Shown: positions 46,210 through 58,550 of the stretch, piece after piece | Layout of the letters: the number at the start of each line of letters is the position of its first letter | Position numbering within the stretch: the first letter of the stretch is position 1 | Source of the DNA: Piper betle | Taxonomy: Eukaryota > Streptophyta > Magnoliopsida > Piperales > Piperaceae | Assembly (NCBI GenBank): GCA_033002965.1 | Contig: JAURVB010001786.1 | Location: 62,001 to 126,000, forward strand | Length of the DNA: 64,000 nt | Direction of reading: 5' to 3' | Notes under the pieces: generated by a model | The model's input: only the letters and a program-made list of their open reading frames with translations | Told to the model about the DNA's origin: nothing | Database searches by the model: none | Position numbers and translations under genes: made by a program

Positions 46210-46608
46210 GAAACAAGTCAATAATTTGTTACACTTTCTTAAGATTAACCCACGGAGCTAAAGTAATTTGTTATTAAGAAAGCCATTTTATCTGTCGATT
46301 AAAGTTATTATTGAATTCTGTCGATTAAAGTTATTATTAATTAATTAATTATAAAAAAATGATTAAAAAATGTGTTTCCTTAGCTATTATTGGTACAGAC
46401 AATATGAAACAAAAAAGAACATGACCCGTTTATTAGGGCGTAATACCGGGACCGAACCCTAGGAGTGGATTGGTTAGCTCTCGTGACCCACCTTCCCCAT
46501 CTTGAACCCTAATCTAACCCCTCCCTGCCCCATCAATCGCCGGCGAGCATCACCACCGGCGGCGGCGGCGACGCGGCGGCGGCGGCGGCGGATGAAGACA
46601 GAGAAGGG
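46210..46608 (+). promoter_or_regulatory. MTB-like gene upstream region and non-coding first exon
   Basis: AT-rich sequence gives way at about 46,430 to a GC-rich leader. A CGG trinucleotide run lies at about 46,556–46,591. The probable first exon ends before the donor GTGAGACT at 46,609. The transcription start is not determined. Confidence 0.5.
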
Positions 46609-47234
46609 GTGAGACTCTGATCCCAAATCACTCTCATAAAACTCCATGCCCTTTGCTCTCGCAGACTTCTAAAACCCGGGATTTCTGCGAAATTTTGGCC
46701 TAGGATTCGGCGACCTGACCAACCTTTCTATTGCCCATGGCATCATCTATGGAATGTGATTTTTTATTGTTTTGGGAGTTCAAGATGAGGACTTGTATGG
46801 TTTCTTTTTGGCTGCCGGGAAGTTTAGATTGTCTTTGATGTGGAAATTGTATGTTTGGGGAAGCTGCGGTTGCAGGTCCGGGAAAGAGTTTTATAATTTA
46901 GGGTTTCGGCAAGTGTAAATTTTTGCGGGGATGGGAAATTGATATGTTTGCTTCATTTCATTGAAATTGAGTTAATCTGAGTTTTTCTTGCAATTCTGCA
47001 TTTGGATGTCTTGTTAAATTTCGTGTTGTGCTATTGCATGTTATTGCGAGGTTGAGTTCTTTGATTAAAGACTAATGGGAGTATAGAATGAATGCTTTCA
47101 ACATGTGAATGGCTACTGATTTTGTTTGTAAAGTGCTGTTTGAAGTTAATTGCATTTTTTAAATTGTTTATCATGACGATGTGTTCTAGGCTTGTTTTGA
47201 TTTTCTGAAATTTTTTTATTTGTTACATTTCCAG
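46609..47234 (+). other. 5'-UTR intron of the MTB-like gene
   Basis: The donor GGG|GTGAGA at 46,609 and the acceptor TTTCCAG at 47,234 enclose T-rich sequence without coding potential. The start codon is at 47,360. Inferred from splice signals. Confidence 0.55.
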
Positions 47235-47359
47235 GTGAAAATTTTCAATGTGAGAGCATCCTCGTGCCAGATCGTTTTGTATTGCTTTGCATTTTTTGTT
47301 GTGATGCTATAATCAAATAACAACGCTTGGGGTTATATTATATATAACTGCAAATATTA

Positions 47360-50300
47360 ATGGATATCCCTGAGCATGGTCGGGGTTTTACAAAGCGTGG
47401 GTTTGAGGAACATTCTGACCCGAGGGGTGATAGGTTTGATGATGAAGAAGATTGGGATGTCCTGGATAAGAGGAAGTACCAGTCAAGCAGATCATATAAA
47501 AATAGTAACATAGACGAGTCGGAAGAGTGGGATAGCATTGGAAGGAGAAAGAGTTCTGGTGACGGATATGGGAAGCAAAAGTTAAATAATTTAAGTGAGG
47601 TAGATAGTGGGGATGAGGATGACTATGAGAATAAAAGGAGTTCTCGTGGTAAAATCCCAAAGAAAACTCAAGATGATCATATTGAAAAGAGGTCTTCCAG
47701 TTATTATTTGGAAAGGGAGTTGGATAGCAGCAGGAAATCCAGGGTCGAGGAAAGTGATAAAATTTTGATAAAGAAAGGTACTGTAAAACTATCTTCAGTA
47801 GAGGGCGGCCAGGGTAAGTCTCGAAGTAAATCAGATGGTTTAGGTGATGGAGAAAATGATAAAAATAGAGATACAAAAAGGTCTGACAGAAAAGACAGTA
47901 CTAGAGAGGCAGATCACGGCATTGGTGAATTTGAAAGGATTCCTAGAAGAAGATGGGATGAGTCTGATTCTGTAAAAAAGAATGAAGATAGAGGACGATC
48001 AGATTCTCATTCTGGTTGTAAAGATCCTGATGCAAAATCTGGAAGATCTCACGAAAGAAGTGCACAAGTGAAAGTTGAATCTGGGGAAGGCCAAAGCAAG
48101 GCAGAATCTGAAAAGGGTGGCAGGTCAAGTAAGAGGGAAGACAGGAAGCTTGACAATGATCGAAGCAGTAGAGGCAAGTTGGATGTTCGTGAAGAAGATG
48201 GTAGAAACTCAGTTCGTGAGGGAAGATCAGAAGATCTTAAGGATGATAATTATCGGAGAGGTAGAGAGGAGACTGATTCTGGCACTCTTAGGCCAAGCTC
48301 TAAGGCTCATGTGGACAAGATAGACAAACAGATACCTCAAAGAGGAAGCACGCATGGAACTCGCGATGAAAGAGAAAGTCGCGAAAGATCTGATGAGGAT
48401 CACAGACGGCTAAGAGAAAGAAGTGGGAGAGATGTTAGGAGAACCTCAAAAAGATCTCGAACTCCGGACAGAAATGACAAACGTCGGACAGAGCTGGATG
48501 AGATTGATCATACCTTTTCTGATTCAGATAATGAAAGAAGTAGTTCTCTTAGAGATAAGGGATATGACAATGATAGTTATAGGGAAGATAGACGGAAGAA
48601 CAGGGATACTAGTGGCTGGAATGATAGAAATAGGGGCTGGGATGGGGCAAAAGATGGCTGGAAGAAGAGAAATTTTAATAGACATGAGAGAGAACTAAAA
48701 GCTGCCAATGATGATTTTGACTACGAGAAGGAATGGGATATGCCAAAGCGAGAAAGAGAGAGGCCAGATTATGATAAGGTTCATGGCCGTCCTACTTACA
48801 GAAGAGAGGAGGCAGAGCAGAGGGTGGGCATGAGAGTACTGATACAATAGAAATTAAACCCAACACTTTTGATTATGGTAGGGAAGAATCAGGGCCTGGT
48901 TTTTCCGGTAAAAGACCCCACTCTACTATGCATGCAGAGTATCCATCTGTCAACGAGGACGAATGGGGTTATATGCATGAGGACAGGCCAAGAATGGTTG
49001 ATGCGTATGGACCAGCAGATGAAAATCAAGATCGGTATCCAGATGATGGTTTTCCACTGGATCCAAATGAACCAAATGGAGGTAGGAATAATTATGATAT
49101 GCAGGGTGATAAAGGAAGAGCGCCTAAGGTACCTATACACATAAATTATTCTAATGGTGGTCAAATAGTTGATAATAGTGGCTTACAGCCTCCAGGTGGG
49201 AATGGCCAAGGATCAAGCGGTCCTTTTGGCAAAAGTGGTCCACAAGGAGGAAAAGGTGGAGGTAGACCCGTTCGAGTTGGACGAGGAAGGGCCACAGGAA
49301 GAGATACACAACGATTTGGACTCCCTTTGCCAATTATGGGTCCTCCTTTTGGTCCTATGGGGTTGCCACCTGGACAATTGCAGCCAATGGGCCCCAACAT
49401 GTCCTCTGCTCCTGGACCACCTGTGGGCCCAGGTGTTTTTGTTCATCCTTTTCCTGCAGCGCAACTTTTTTGGCCTGGTGCCAGAGGGGTGGAAATGAAT
49501 ATGTTGGGGGTTCCTCCTGGGCTTCCTCCACTTCCATCTCCAGGACCTGCTGGACCCAGGTTTCCTCCTAATATAACAAATAGCCTAAATCCGGCATTTT
49601 TTAATCAGCCTGGCCCTGGAAGAGGGGTTTCAGCAGGATTATCTGGTTCAGGATTTAATGCAATGGTTCCAATAGGTCGTGGAATGCAGCATGAGAAGTC
49701 ACAGGTGGGTTGGGTCCCACCTAGGATTGGTCCACAAGGCAAGGCTCCCTCAAGAGGAGAGCAAAATGATTACTCCCAAAATTTTGTTGATACTGGCATG
49801 AGACCCCAGAATTTCATCCGAGAGCTCGAGCTCACAAGCACTGTCGAGGATTATCCAAAGCTAAGAGAACTAATCCAAAAGAAAGATGAAATAGTAGCTA
49901 ACTCTGCGACACCTCCCATGTATTTTAAGTCAGATTTGCGAGAATTTATCCTCTCTTCTGAGTTTTTTGGTACTAAATTTGATGTCATACTTGTGGATCC
50001 CCCATGGGAAGAGTATGTCCATCGGGCTCCTGGTGTCTCAGACCACATGGAATACTGGACATTTGAAGAAATTTTGAATTTGAAAATTGAGGTCTGTCTT
50101 TGTGTTCTTTTTCTTGACCGATATAACAATAATATTGTTGCTAATGCTAGTGTGAGATTAGTTGCTGGTGCTTTTCTCTAAATTGAAAAAAAAATTCAAA
50201 AGTAAAAGGAGAAACGTTTGTGGATGTTACTTTTTTGTTCTTTCTGTGGCCCACCATTGTCTATTTACTGATTACAATGTTGTATTATACTTTTATTTGT

Positions 50301-52161
50301 AGGCAATTGCGGATACACCTTCTTTCATCTTCCTGTGGGTCGGGGATGGTGTAGGATTAGAGCAAGGCCGCGCATGTTTGAAGAAGGTGAAATAAATATA
50401 TTTTAGCTAATGATTAGCTTAATTTTTTATGCTGGAACAAGTTAGTTGGTAAAAGCTAGTATTTAATGTTTGTTCTTCTGCTCTCTCCTTGGTTTTTAGT
50501 GGGGATTCCGGAGGTGTGAGGATATATGTTGGGTGAAGACAAACAAAAACAATGCAACACCAGGCTTGCGCCATGATTCACACACGTTGTTTCAGCACTC
50601 AAAGGTTCCTTTATGAACATTGCATCATATGAATAAAATGTCGGGGATTTAATAAGTAATTATATTGTTTTAACTGTTAAATCAACCACTTTACTAATTT
50701 TTAGTTTGATTGCTAAATAGGAACATTGCTTGATGGGCATCAAAGGAACTGTCCGTCGGAGCACCGATGGGCATATCATTCATGCAAACATTGATACGGA
50801 TATCATAATAGCCGAAGAACCTCCTTACGGTTTGCCATCTTAGTCATTATACCTTTCTTGGTGCTTGATTTCTTTTTTTAAAAAAATTAATAAGATATTG
50901 TAAGTGCTAAAAAATCTTCTATGATTTGTCATATTTTATGATTATATATGTACTACTATACCTAGTGTTCTGCCTAAATGGTAGAGCCTTATTGGATGTA
51001 AGATTAGATGTTCTTGGGTGGTCAGCTGTTGGAAAGAACTTCCAAAACCTAATTCTAAAGTTTTTTAGTTGCTGATATCCTAAAAAGCCTGGAGTTTTGA
51101 AACAACAAAGTTCATTTGTTTTGCTTAATATTGGTTGAACTTTTAGAGTATTGACACCACGCAAACTTTCCAAATGTAAAGTGAACATAAATCTCTGTCT
51201 GATACAGGTTCAACCACAAAGCCAGAAGATCTTTACCGGATAATTGAGCATTTCTCACTTGGCAGAAGACGACTAGAATTATTTGGTGAGGACCACAACA
51301 TACGAGCTGGATGGCTTACTGTTGGAAAAGGACTATCTTCATCAAACTTTAATCGAGACGTAAGCAATTAACATGGTATTTTCTTGCTGAAAATTGGAGA
51401 AAAAATTCGTAATAGTAGTGTGAAAAAGCTACACATATAGTCTTGCTTCTTGTTTGTAGGTCCAGGTAAATGCTAGTTCTCTTAATATGGTAGAATGTTG
51501 CTAGTTTTCTTTTAGTGGAAGAGAATGTAATACTTTGAGCCAGATTGGTCATACTGCTATTGTACCTTAAAAAAATTGGCTCCAAAAGCCAAAAAAATTA
51601 CTTGTTTGGGGTAATGCTTCAAAGCTGTTGGGTTTTAATTTTCTTTAAATATGTACGGATATCTAAAAAGGTTAGCTGGTTTTGCAGTCATATGTGAAGC
51701 ACTTTGCTGATAAAGATGGGAAAGTTTGGCAAGGTGGTGGTGGGCGAAACCCGCCCCCAGATGCGCCTCACCTTGTGGTCACAACACCTGATATCGAGGG
51801 TCTGAGACCAAAGTCACCTCCTGCTAAAAATCAGCAGGCGCTGCCGCAGCTTCTGCCACAGCAATCTACTTCCATCCAAACGACGGCCAGCTCCGGCCCT
51901 AAAAGACCTGCCATCAACTCTCCCCAGAACATGACACCTACGGGACCTCATGGTCTTAACCAAGAGGCATCTGGTTCTAATCCAGCAACCCCCATGCCAT
52001 GGGCATCCCCCATGGGTGGACTGAAAATTGCATTACCAGAAGGCAATAATATGGCCCCAGATGACAAATTCATTGATGGCTTTGGGTTTAGTTCATCAAT
52101 TGCACAGGCCAACATGGACCATGTAGATTTTGATCCTCAAAGGACAGTTAATATGCTCTGA
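47360..52161 (+). CDS. MTB: m6A methyltransferase subunit METTL14-like (plant MTB), with one apparent frameshift
   Basis: Coding exons are 47,360–50,091, 50,303–50,386, 50,500–50,604, 50,721–50,829, 51,208–51,359 and 51,688–52,161, all with GT–AG borders and matching phases. MTB partners MTA/METTL3 in nuclear N6-adenosine methylation of mRNA. The long N-terminal part (about 480 residues) is charged and rich in Arg, Asp and Ser. A Gly/Pro-rich region follows, then the MT-A70 domain from [15 protein letters not shown] through [58 protein letters not shown] and [18 protein letters not shown]. The tail carries [22 protein letters not shown]. The reading frame changes once between about 48,810 and 48,845 (RREEAEQ to [13 protein letters not shown]), as if one base were missing, so the frame given is not continuous. 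About 1,218 residues would result, longer than I recall for Arabidopsis MTB. Confidence 0.88.
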
Positions 52162-52775
52162 ATTGTAGCTGAGCAGTGCAAGCTTATTCCCTTTTCTTCA
52201 AGTTCTAAGGAAATGTCTGTACAGTTATTCTTGCCATTTATAACATTCATGTAATTTAAATTTTCAGCGAGTAAATGAAGAGATAAGTGAAGATTGAGCT
52301 CACAATATTCAAAAGGACATATGCTCTTGCACATTGAAGTAGTACGTGTAAGACAGGATATAGATCAGCAGGTATTTGCAAGTCTTACCCAATCGACTTG
52401 CATTCTCTTTTCTGGGAGTCATCCATATCTGTGGTTTTATCCCTTGCCAGTGCGAGTCTAAATGTTCAAACAGATTGATGTAGGAGACATGTAATGCTTT
52501 TATACAATATGTACAAAGAAATTAGATTATTCTCCTCTTGCATTTTCCCACTCTGACCCTTAATGGGAAGCATTCGAAAGTTTAAGCATGGATCATTCTC
52601 CAACCAAATTCTGATACGGAAAGCATGCAATGCCGAAAATTTCCAGCAATCAAACAAATTATAGGCTAGCGACAGGATTTAGGTAATATGTCGATGCGAA
52701 GTCTAATCATAGGCCAGCGACAGGGTTTCGGTGTTCTATCATCTATGTTTATAATCTTGTTATTTGTAAAGGTTT
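52162..52775. other. 3' flank of the MTB-like gene
   Basis: Probable 3' UTR and intergenic sequence, with no ORF of note. Confidence 0.5.
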
Positions 52776-53353
52776 GGGGGTGCTAATTGAACGAGCGAGT
52801 CGAGCTCAACATGCGTTCGAACTCGGCTTGAATAGTTCGAACAAGATCGAACGAGTTTTGGATATACATGCACGAGTTTGACTCGAATATTTTTTAGTTT
52901 ATAATCTTATTATTTGTAAAGGTTTGGGGTGCTAATTGAACAAGCGAGCCGAGCTCAACATGCGTTCGAACTCGGCTTGAATAGTTCGAACGAGATCGAA
53001 CGAGTTTTGGATATACATGGTTTGAACCCACAACCTTGAAGTCATTAAGGTGAATACTTACCATCTCAACTATATTGTTTCTTTATTATTATTATATATA
53101 TATATATATAAATAAATAAATAAATAAAATAAATATAATATAAAGACTATATTATTATATTATTTTATCGAGTCGAGCTACGAGTTGAGTTCGAGTTATA
53201 ACCGAATCGAGTCGAGTCGAACACGACCTTGCTTAAGCTCGGCTCGTAAGATTTGAGTTCGAGTGAGCATTTAAATGCTGAGTTTTGAGTCGAGTCAAGC
53301 CGAGCCAAATACTAAATGCTCACGAGCTGGCTCGATCAATTAACAACTCTAGT
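52776..53353. mobile_element. GAGTCGAG-type element, copy 2, internally duplicated
   Basis: The ends read GGTGCTAATTGAACGAGC, and GTTGTTAATTGATCGAGCC on the other strand. Roughly 150 bp (TTTATAATCTT through GGATATACATG) is tandemly duplicated (52,748–52,882 and 52,900–53,020). The interior includes a tRNA-like fragment at about 53,022–53,075 and an AT microsatellite. It is related to the copies at 19,476 and 57,973. Confidence 0.6.
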
Positions 53354-55550
53354 AAAGGTTTAGGCTATATTTTTGGAGGCAAATGATATTTGTATCAGTC
53401 TGACTTATGAGAGAGGGCTCTTAATTTCTCTTTTGATTAATATTGAAATCTTAATCTAATTAATGGAGCAGGTAAATTGCAAAACCTCCTTTATTTTTTC
53501 CTATTGTCATGAAGGCCCTGAAAGTCCCCATTACTATGTGTCAAATAATTAATCCGGATCACATTAATCATTGTCACCATCTTGATTTGTTTTCTGTCAG
53601 TTCGGCCTTTCTAACATGCAAAATCTCGGTGGAAAACGGGTTGGGTAAGATTGGTGCTGTGTGTGTTAGGTGGGTGAAGGGGATTACCTTGAAAAAAAAA
53701 TTATGGCTCGTTAAAACGAGTTGTTTGCCGACGGTATAATCTTCTTTTCCACCCGTTTAACTCTAAAATAATTAGCCATTTTAAATGATTTAAAGAACCC
53801 AAATTTATATTAATCATCGCCATTTTTTTTTAAAGATGTATGACTATAATAAACAAAGTACCCTTGAAAATTAAAAATTTACTTTAGATGTATTTGGATG
53901 CCACCCATCACACCACACTGCTTGATAGTATGGAAGAACCCGTGGCCAGGTGTTAAAATCATAATCTAAATTCTTCTGTTTTTTTTCTGTAAATCTAAAT
54001 TGTTCTCTGAAAAACCACAAAGATTTATAACTTTTTACCTTTTGATAGTAAACAAAGCATAAAGAAACCCAAAAAGGAGGCAAATTTTTTCGAAGACTGT
54101 ACAATCAAACGTGTGGAAGTTGGGGGAACTAGTTGTTAAAAAGTGGTTGTGTAGATATTGCAGAGCCTCTTTCATGAATAAACCACTCTTAAATAAATTT
54201 TGTAAAAATTGCCTATTATCAACACTCATCCTGTAACTGTGAGCCAGACTGACTGAGTTTTTTGTAATCCAAAAGGGGGCTAAGTGATGCTTCCCCCCAA
54301 AAAATTATGAGCTCTTTTCAATTATCCAAAATGTATATTATTGGCTCACATTACTTATTTCCTGGACAGTCTGGCTGCACTTCAATATTTACCAGTTGAA
54401 CTAAATTAAGAGCAGCATATCTGCCAAGAAAAATTAGAACCGATTGTAAAGTTTTTTATAGCAATTACAGATGTGCAGTTAGGAATTTCAGCTCCATCTT
54501 TATTCATGCATCTTTTTAAATAACCAAAAGATCTTCCTCATTATTCATGCATTGGGCTATTATCCATCAAATGACCTCACATGTCATCAATTAGACTTGT
54601 CTTCTTCTCCTCCTTTTCTGAAAGAGCCTGTTTGTCATCACTCCTAACCAGTTCTATCGAATTCAATAAGGAAATTTACGGACATAAAGCAGCCATCCAA
54701 GCTTACCACTCGCCAGCAAGATTGGGTTGTCAGCACTTTTGGGTTTGGCAACACATTTCATGACCTACAACACATTGGAAATGTTTGTCATGTTAGAGAC
54801 GTGGCTCTTACTCATTGATTAGTGTTGTTAGTGTTATTAGTCTGCCATAGTTGAAGCTTCACTCTGAATTCAACATGGACCCATATATAATCTTCTCAAA
54901 CACAACCAAGGTGTGGACTTAATATTCATCACAACCAAACCTCCTAAAAAAGAGATTAGTCCAGGTGTGTATTCTGAATTCACCGTGTAATTGAAAAGTA
55001 AAGAAAAACCCAGATTAGTAAAAAGCTTCACTGTGTTTTTATTTTTAAAAGAAGAACAAAAGACTTCTTGTTTGGCGGCTCGGAGCATTGGTGGGGGGGC
55101 GTCTGGTCATGGCAGGCCAGTGGTCATGGAATTTTCCGCGGATACTTCCTTTCCCCTTCATGTCATGCCTCACGTTGTTCTCGTCCCTTTCCTCCCGGTC
55201 TCTGCCTTCTTTTTTTTTGTTTTTTCTAAAGCAATCCCTCAATGTCTTCTAGTTCTTCCTCTTCCGTGAATCCAATATCTTAACAGACTCCTTGACCAAC
55301 CATGCATAATTTAATCTACTTTTCTGCTAGCATGACCAACCACAAGGCACACCCAAATACAGTCCATCAATTTGACCATCTAGACGCCTCCTTCATTGCT
55401 CCTTCCCAAACCTAACCTACCCTTGCAACCTTGCATATATCTCTTACCCCAACATCTCCCCATACCACCAACCAATTCTTCTCCTCCTCCTTCCCATAGC
55501 AGAAGGATCCTACAGAGGATTCTGGTAGCTCCATTTTTTGGATTTTTTAT
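53354..55550. other. Intergenic region
   Basis: I see no convincing gene. The small ORFs (for example 53,509–53,739 and 54,991–55,269) have no recognisable domains. Confidence 0.5.
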
Positions 55551-55554
55551 TTTT

Positions 55555-55775
55555 ATTGTTGATATTGGAAGCAATCAAAAGGTTGAATCTTTGGTACTTT
55601 CTAAAGCTTGGCAGAAGGAGGGTTTTGTGGGTTTCCGGTGTTGATATTTCAAGCAATCTAAGGCAATCAAAAAGTTGAATCTTTGGTTCTTCCCATAGCT
55701 CTGTAGCAGGAGGTTTTTTTGTGTGGGTTTTTGGTGTTGATATTGGAAGCAATCAAAGCAAAAGTTGTTCTTTTC
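55555..55775 (+). repeat. Tandem repeats in the leader of the BTB gene
   Basis: Three units of about 85–95 bp share TGTTGATATTGGAAGCAATC, GGTTGAATCTTTGGT and a GGAGG-TTTTGTG-GGGTTT block. They lie directly upstream of the BTB/POZ start codon and are probably in its 5' UTR. Confidence 0.75.
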
Positions 55776-55877
55776 TGCGTCAGAACAAGAAAACCAACCA
55801 ATCTTGGGTTCCTCTCTGATTTTCATATTCCTCCGAACAAAAGGTTAAAGCTTTATCAACAAAGCAAAAGCAGAAAG

Positions 55878-57272
55878 ATGCCACCTTTCGCTGCCATGAC
55901 AAATACGACGCAGAGCAAGAAGCCCGGTACCGGCATCGTCACTCTCAACGTCGGCGGCCAGCTCTTCCAGACCAGCTCCCACACCCTCTCCCTCGCCGGC
56001 CCCAAGTCCCTCCTCTCCACCTTCGCTGCCGGCGACAGCCCATCGCCGGCGTTCATCGACCGGGACCCGGACCTGTTCGCGGTGCTCCTCTCCCTGCTCC
56101 GCACCGGCAACCTGCCGTCCCGAGCCAGCGCCGTCGACGTCCAAGACCTGGTCTCGGAGGCGGCCTACTACGGCCTCCAACCCCACCTCCTCGCTGCCCT
56201 CTCCAACCCATCCCAGTTCGACGCCTTCAACCTCGAGAGGTCGATCCTCCTCCCCCTCAACGGCCGCGACCACCCCTCCGCCGTCTCCACCACCGCTGTC
56301 GGCTCCGTCCACGTCGCCCACGGCAGCAAGATCACATCTTTCGACTGCTCCCTCCGCCGCAAGTCCACCGTTCTCACCCGCTTCCCCGCCATCGACTCCC
56401 TCCTCGCCCTCTCCCCCTCCCTCGCCGCCGCCGGCGCCGTCGACTCCGCCGGCCTCCATATAATCGACCTCGACCGCGGCCTCGTCGAGGAGACCGTCGG
56501 CTGGGAGAACCAGACGCGCTCCATCTCCACCGTGCAGGCCATCGGCGCCTCGCCGGAGTACCTGTTCGCTAGCTTCGAGTCCGGCCGGCGGAACTCCAAC
56601 GCCGTCGTCGTCCTCGACGTCGCCGGCGGGTTTAAGCCCGTCGCCGAGGTCGCCCGGCAGGAGATCTACGGCGCGGAGATCGACTCCGCGATCCCGGCCA
56701 CGAAGCTCGAGTGGGTCGCCGGCTACAACCTCCTCATGGCGTCTGGATCTCACGCCGGCCCCTCCGGCCTGCTCGGCAACATCCGACTCTGGGACATCCG
56801 TTCCTCCTCCGCCATGGCGTGGGAGGTCAGGGAGAAAGCCGACTGCTTTGCCGACGTCACCGTGTCTACCGACCTCAACGCTGTGTTCAAGGTGGGTGTG
56901 AACTCCGGTGAGGTGTTCATGGCCGACTTGAGGAAGCTCGACGCAGAGCAGCCATGGGTGCCCCTTGGCGGGGAAGGTAAGAGGTTGAATGGGAAGAAGG
57001 AAGGCGCTGGGTGTGTGATACAGAGCCATGGGAACCAAGTGTTCTGCAGCAAAGGTGGGGATGTGGAGCTGTGGTCGGAGGTGCTGATGAGCTCTTATGT
57101 GACAAGGGAAGATGGTCTGGGGGAGGAGAGGGTGTTTCGGAAGAACATGGTGGGGAGGGTGAAGGACATGGGCGGTGGGAGGATCAGGAGCTTGGGTTTT
57201 GGCGGGAACAAGATGGTGTTGAGCAGGAAGGATCAGCAGTGTGTTGAGGTGTGGCAGAGTTCAAGATCTTGA
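55878..57272 (+). CDS. BTB/POZ domain protein with beta-propeller-like C-terminal part
   Basis: The 464-residue product fits the plant family of At5g41330-like BTB/POZ–WD40-like proteins. A KCTD-type (T1-like) BTB domain spans about residues 18–110 (GIVTLNVGGQLFQTS, FIDRDPDLFAVLLSLLRTG, EAAYYGL). The remainder has repeated strands of propeller type, such as GLHIIDLDRGLVEE, LLGNIRLWDIRSS, VNSGEVFMADLRKL, GGDVELWSE and CVEVWQSS. Such BTB proteins usually serve as substrate adaptors of CUL3 ubiquitin ligases; that role is inferred here. I prefer the ATG at 55,878 (MPPFAAMTNTTQ) because the upstream in-frame stretch from 55,719 belongs to the leader repeat. The gene is intronless and GC-rich. Confidence 0.87.
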   Translation: MPPFAAMTNTTQSKKPGTGIVTLNVGGQLFQTSSHTLSLAGPKSLLSTFAAGDSPSPAFIDRDPDLFAVLLSLLRTGNLPSRASAVDVQDLVSEAAYYGLQPHLLAALSNPSQFDAFNLERSILLPLNGRDHPSAVSTTAVGSVHVAHGSKITSFDCSLRRKSTVLTRFPAIDSLLALSPSLAAAGAVDSAGLHIIDLDRGLVEETVGWENQTRSISTVQAIGASPEYLFASFESGRRNSNAVVVLDVAGGFKPVAEVARQEIYGAEIDSAIPATKLEWVAGYNLLMASGSHAGPSGLLGNIRLWDIRSSSAMAWEVREKADCFADVTVSTDLNAVFKVGVNSGEVFMADLRKLDAEQPWVPLGGEGKRLNGKKEGAGCVIQSHGNQVFCSKGGDVELWSEVLMSSYVTREDGLGEERVFRKNMVGRVKDMGGGRIRSLGFGGNKMVLSRKDQQCVEVWQSSRS

Positions 57273-57972
57273 TTTGGCTTCGTATGTTCTTGTTTGTGTG
57301 TACATATTTTAATAAGTTGGAGATGGATTTTATTGATAATTGATTTGTTCTTTGTTCTGGAATTGTAAATTGTGTTTCTTTGTAATTTACAAATTAGATT
57401 TTGATGAATGAGTACATTTGCCACTGCAGTATTGCTCAAAGAAAGTTTGTTTTTAGATTATGAACACTGGGCATTGTTGTTAATGGCAACATTTAATCTC
57501 TTTGGATGTGCAATCCCTCGTTTCCCACAAGATATCTATCTACTCCAACACTAGTTATCTTCTCAAAATGGTGTGCGTCTTCTCGTGCGCAGAACTGCTT
57601 GAAGCAAATCCTGGTAGAACTAAGGTTGCAATTTGTGAAGGTTTCTGATTTGATCAACAGCCTGCTAAATGTGAATGTAATGAAGCCGGCAAAAGAACCA
57701 AACATGACTTCTTTTAATAGCTGAGAAGACTCTGGATCAAGCTTCAACATATCTGGGGATTCTCCATATTGAAATTTAGTGAATGTTCCAAATGTGGATC
57801 GCGTTGGCTGCCACTTTGGATGTATTTTGTGATTTAGTTTTTAATGCAATAGCTTTCATTGAAAGAGAACACAAATGTCTCTTGAAGATGAATGGTATAC
57901 AGCCCCCATTTGACATTAACCTCCAAAGTTCTCACCTACCCATCAGAAAAAATCGTGAATCGTGTTGAAATT
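57273..57972. other. 3' flank of the BTB gene
   Basis: Probable 3' UTR, then intergenic sequence. I see no gene; small ORFs at 57,500–57,970 are unsupported. Confidence 0.5.
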
Positions 57973-58550
57973 TAGGGCTGATAAATGAACTAGTGAATTA
58001 AGATCAGCTTGTGTTCAAACTCGACTGGTATAGTTTGAGGTTTGTTAGAACTCAACTCGAGATTAAACGAGTTTTAAATATATATACTTGAAATTGATTC
58101 GAACATTTTTTATGTTATTCAAGCTCGACTCGAACTCGAATATATTAAACTGTTTAATTTTGACGAATTTGAAATCTAACTCGCTTGGGTACTCTCCCAA
58201 CTGAGCTATCCATGTATTAATGTTACTTTGTTATTTTATTGTAAATAAATAAATATAATTAGTTATAATTAAATTTAGTCAATAATAATATTTATTTATA
58301 ATTTTAAATATATTTTAAATAGACAAATAATAATATGTATATTATTATATTATATTATATTGTAGAGTTCGAGTCGAGCTACGAGTCGATTTTGAGTCAA
58401 GTTCAAATTATAACCGACTCGACTCGACCTCGTAGGATTCAAGTTATGAGTCAAGTTCAAGCTCAAGCATTCAAGAATTGAGTTTTGAGTTTAGTCCAGC
58501 TAAGTCGAATGCCAAATATTCACGAATTGACTTGCTCAATTAACAGTTCC
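57973..58550. mobile_element. GAGTCGAG-type element, copy 3
   Basis: This is the most decayed of the three copies. The left part is TGATAAATGAACTAGTGAATT and the right end reads CTGTTAATTGAGCAAGTC on the other strand. GAGTCGAGCTACGAGTCG lies at about 58,370. A fragment at about 58,188–58,217 reads GGATAGCTCAGTTGGGAGAG on the minus strand, which matches the 5' part of many tRNAs. Confidence 0.5.

Noticed and set aside
55719..55877. N-terminal extension of the BTB protein by 53 residues
   Set aside because: The extension lies in a triplicated leader repeat and has no similarity to the family, which starts near the BTB domain.
58188..58217. A tRNA gene on the minus strand
   Set aside because: Only the 5' part (D-arm-like) is present; no acceptor pairing, anticodon arm or T arm could be found.
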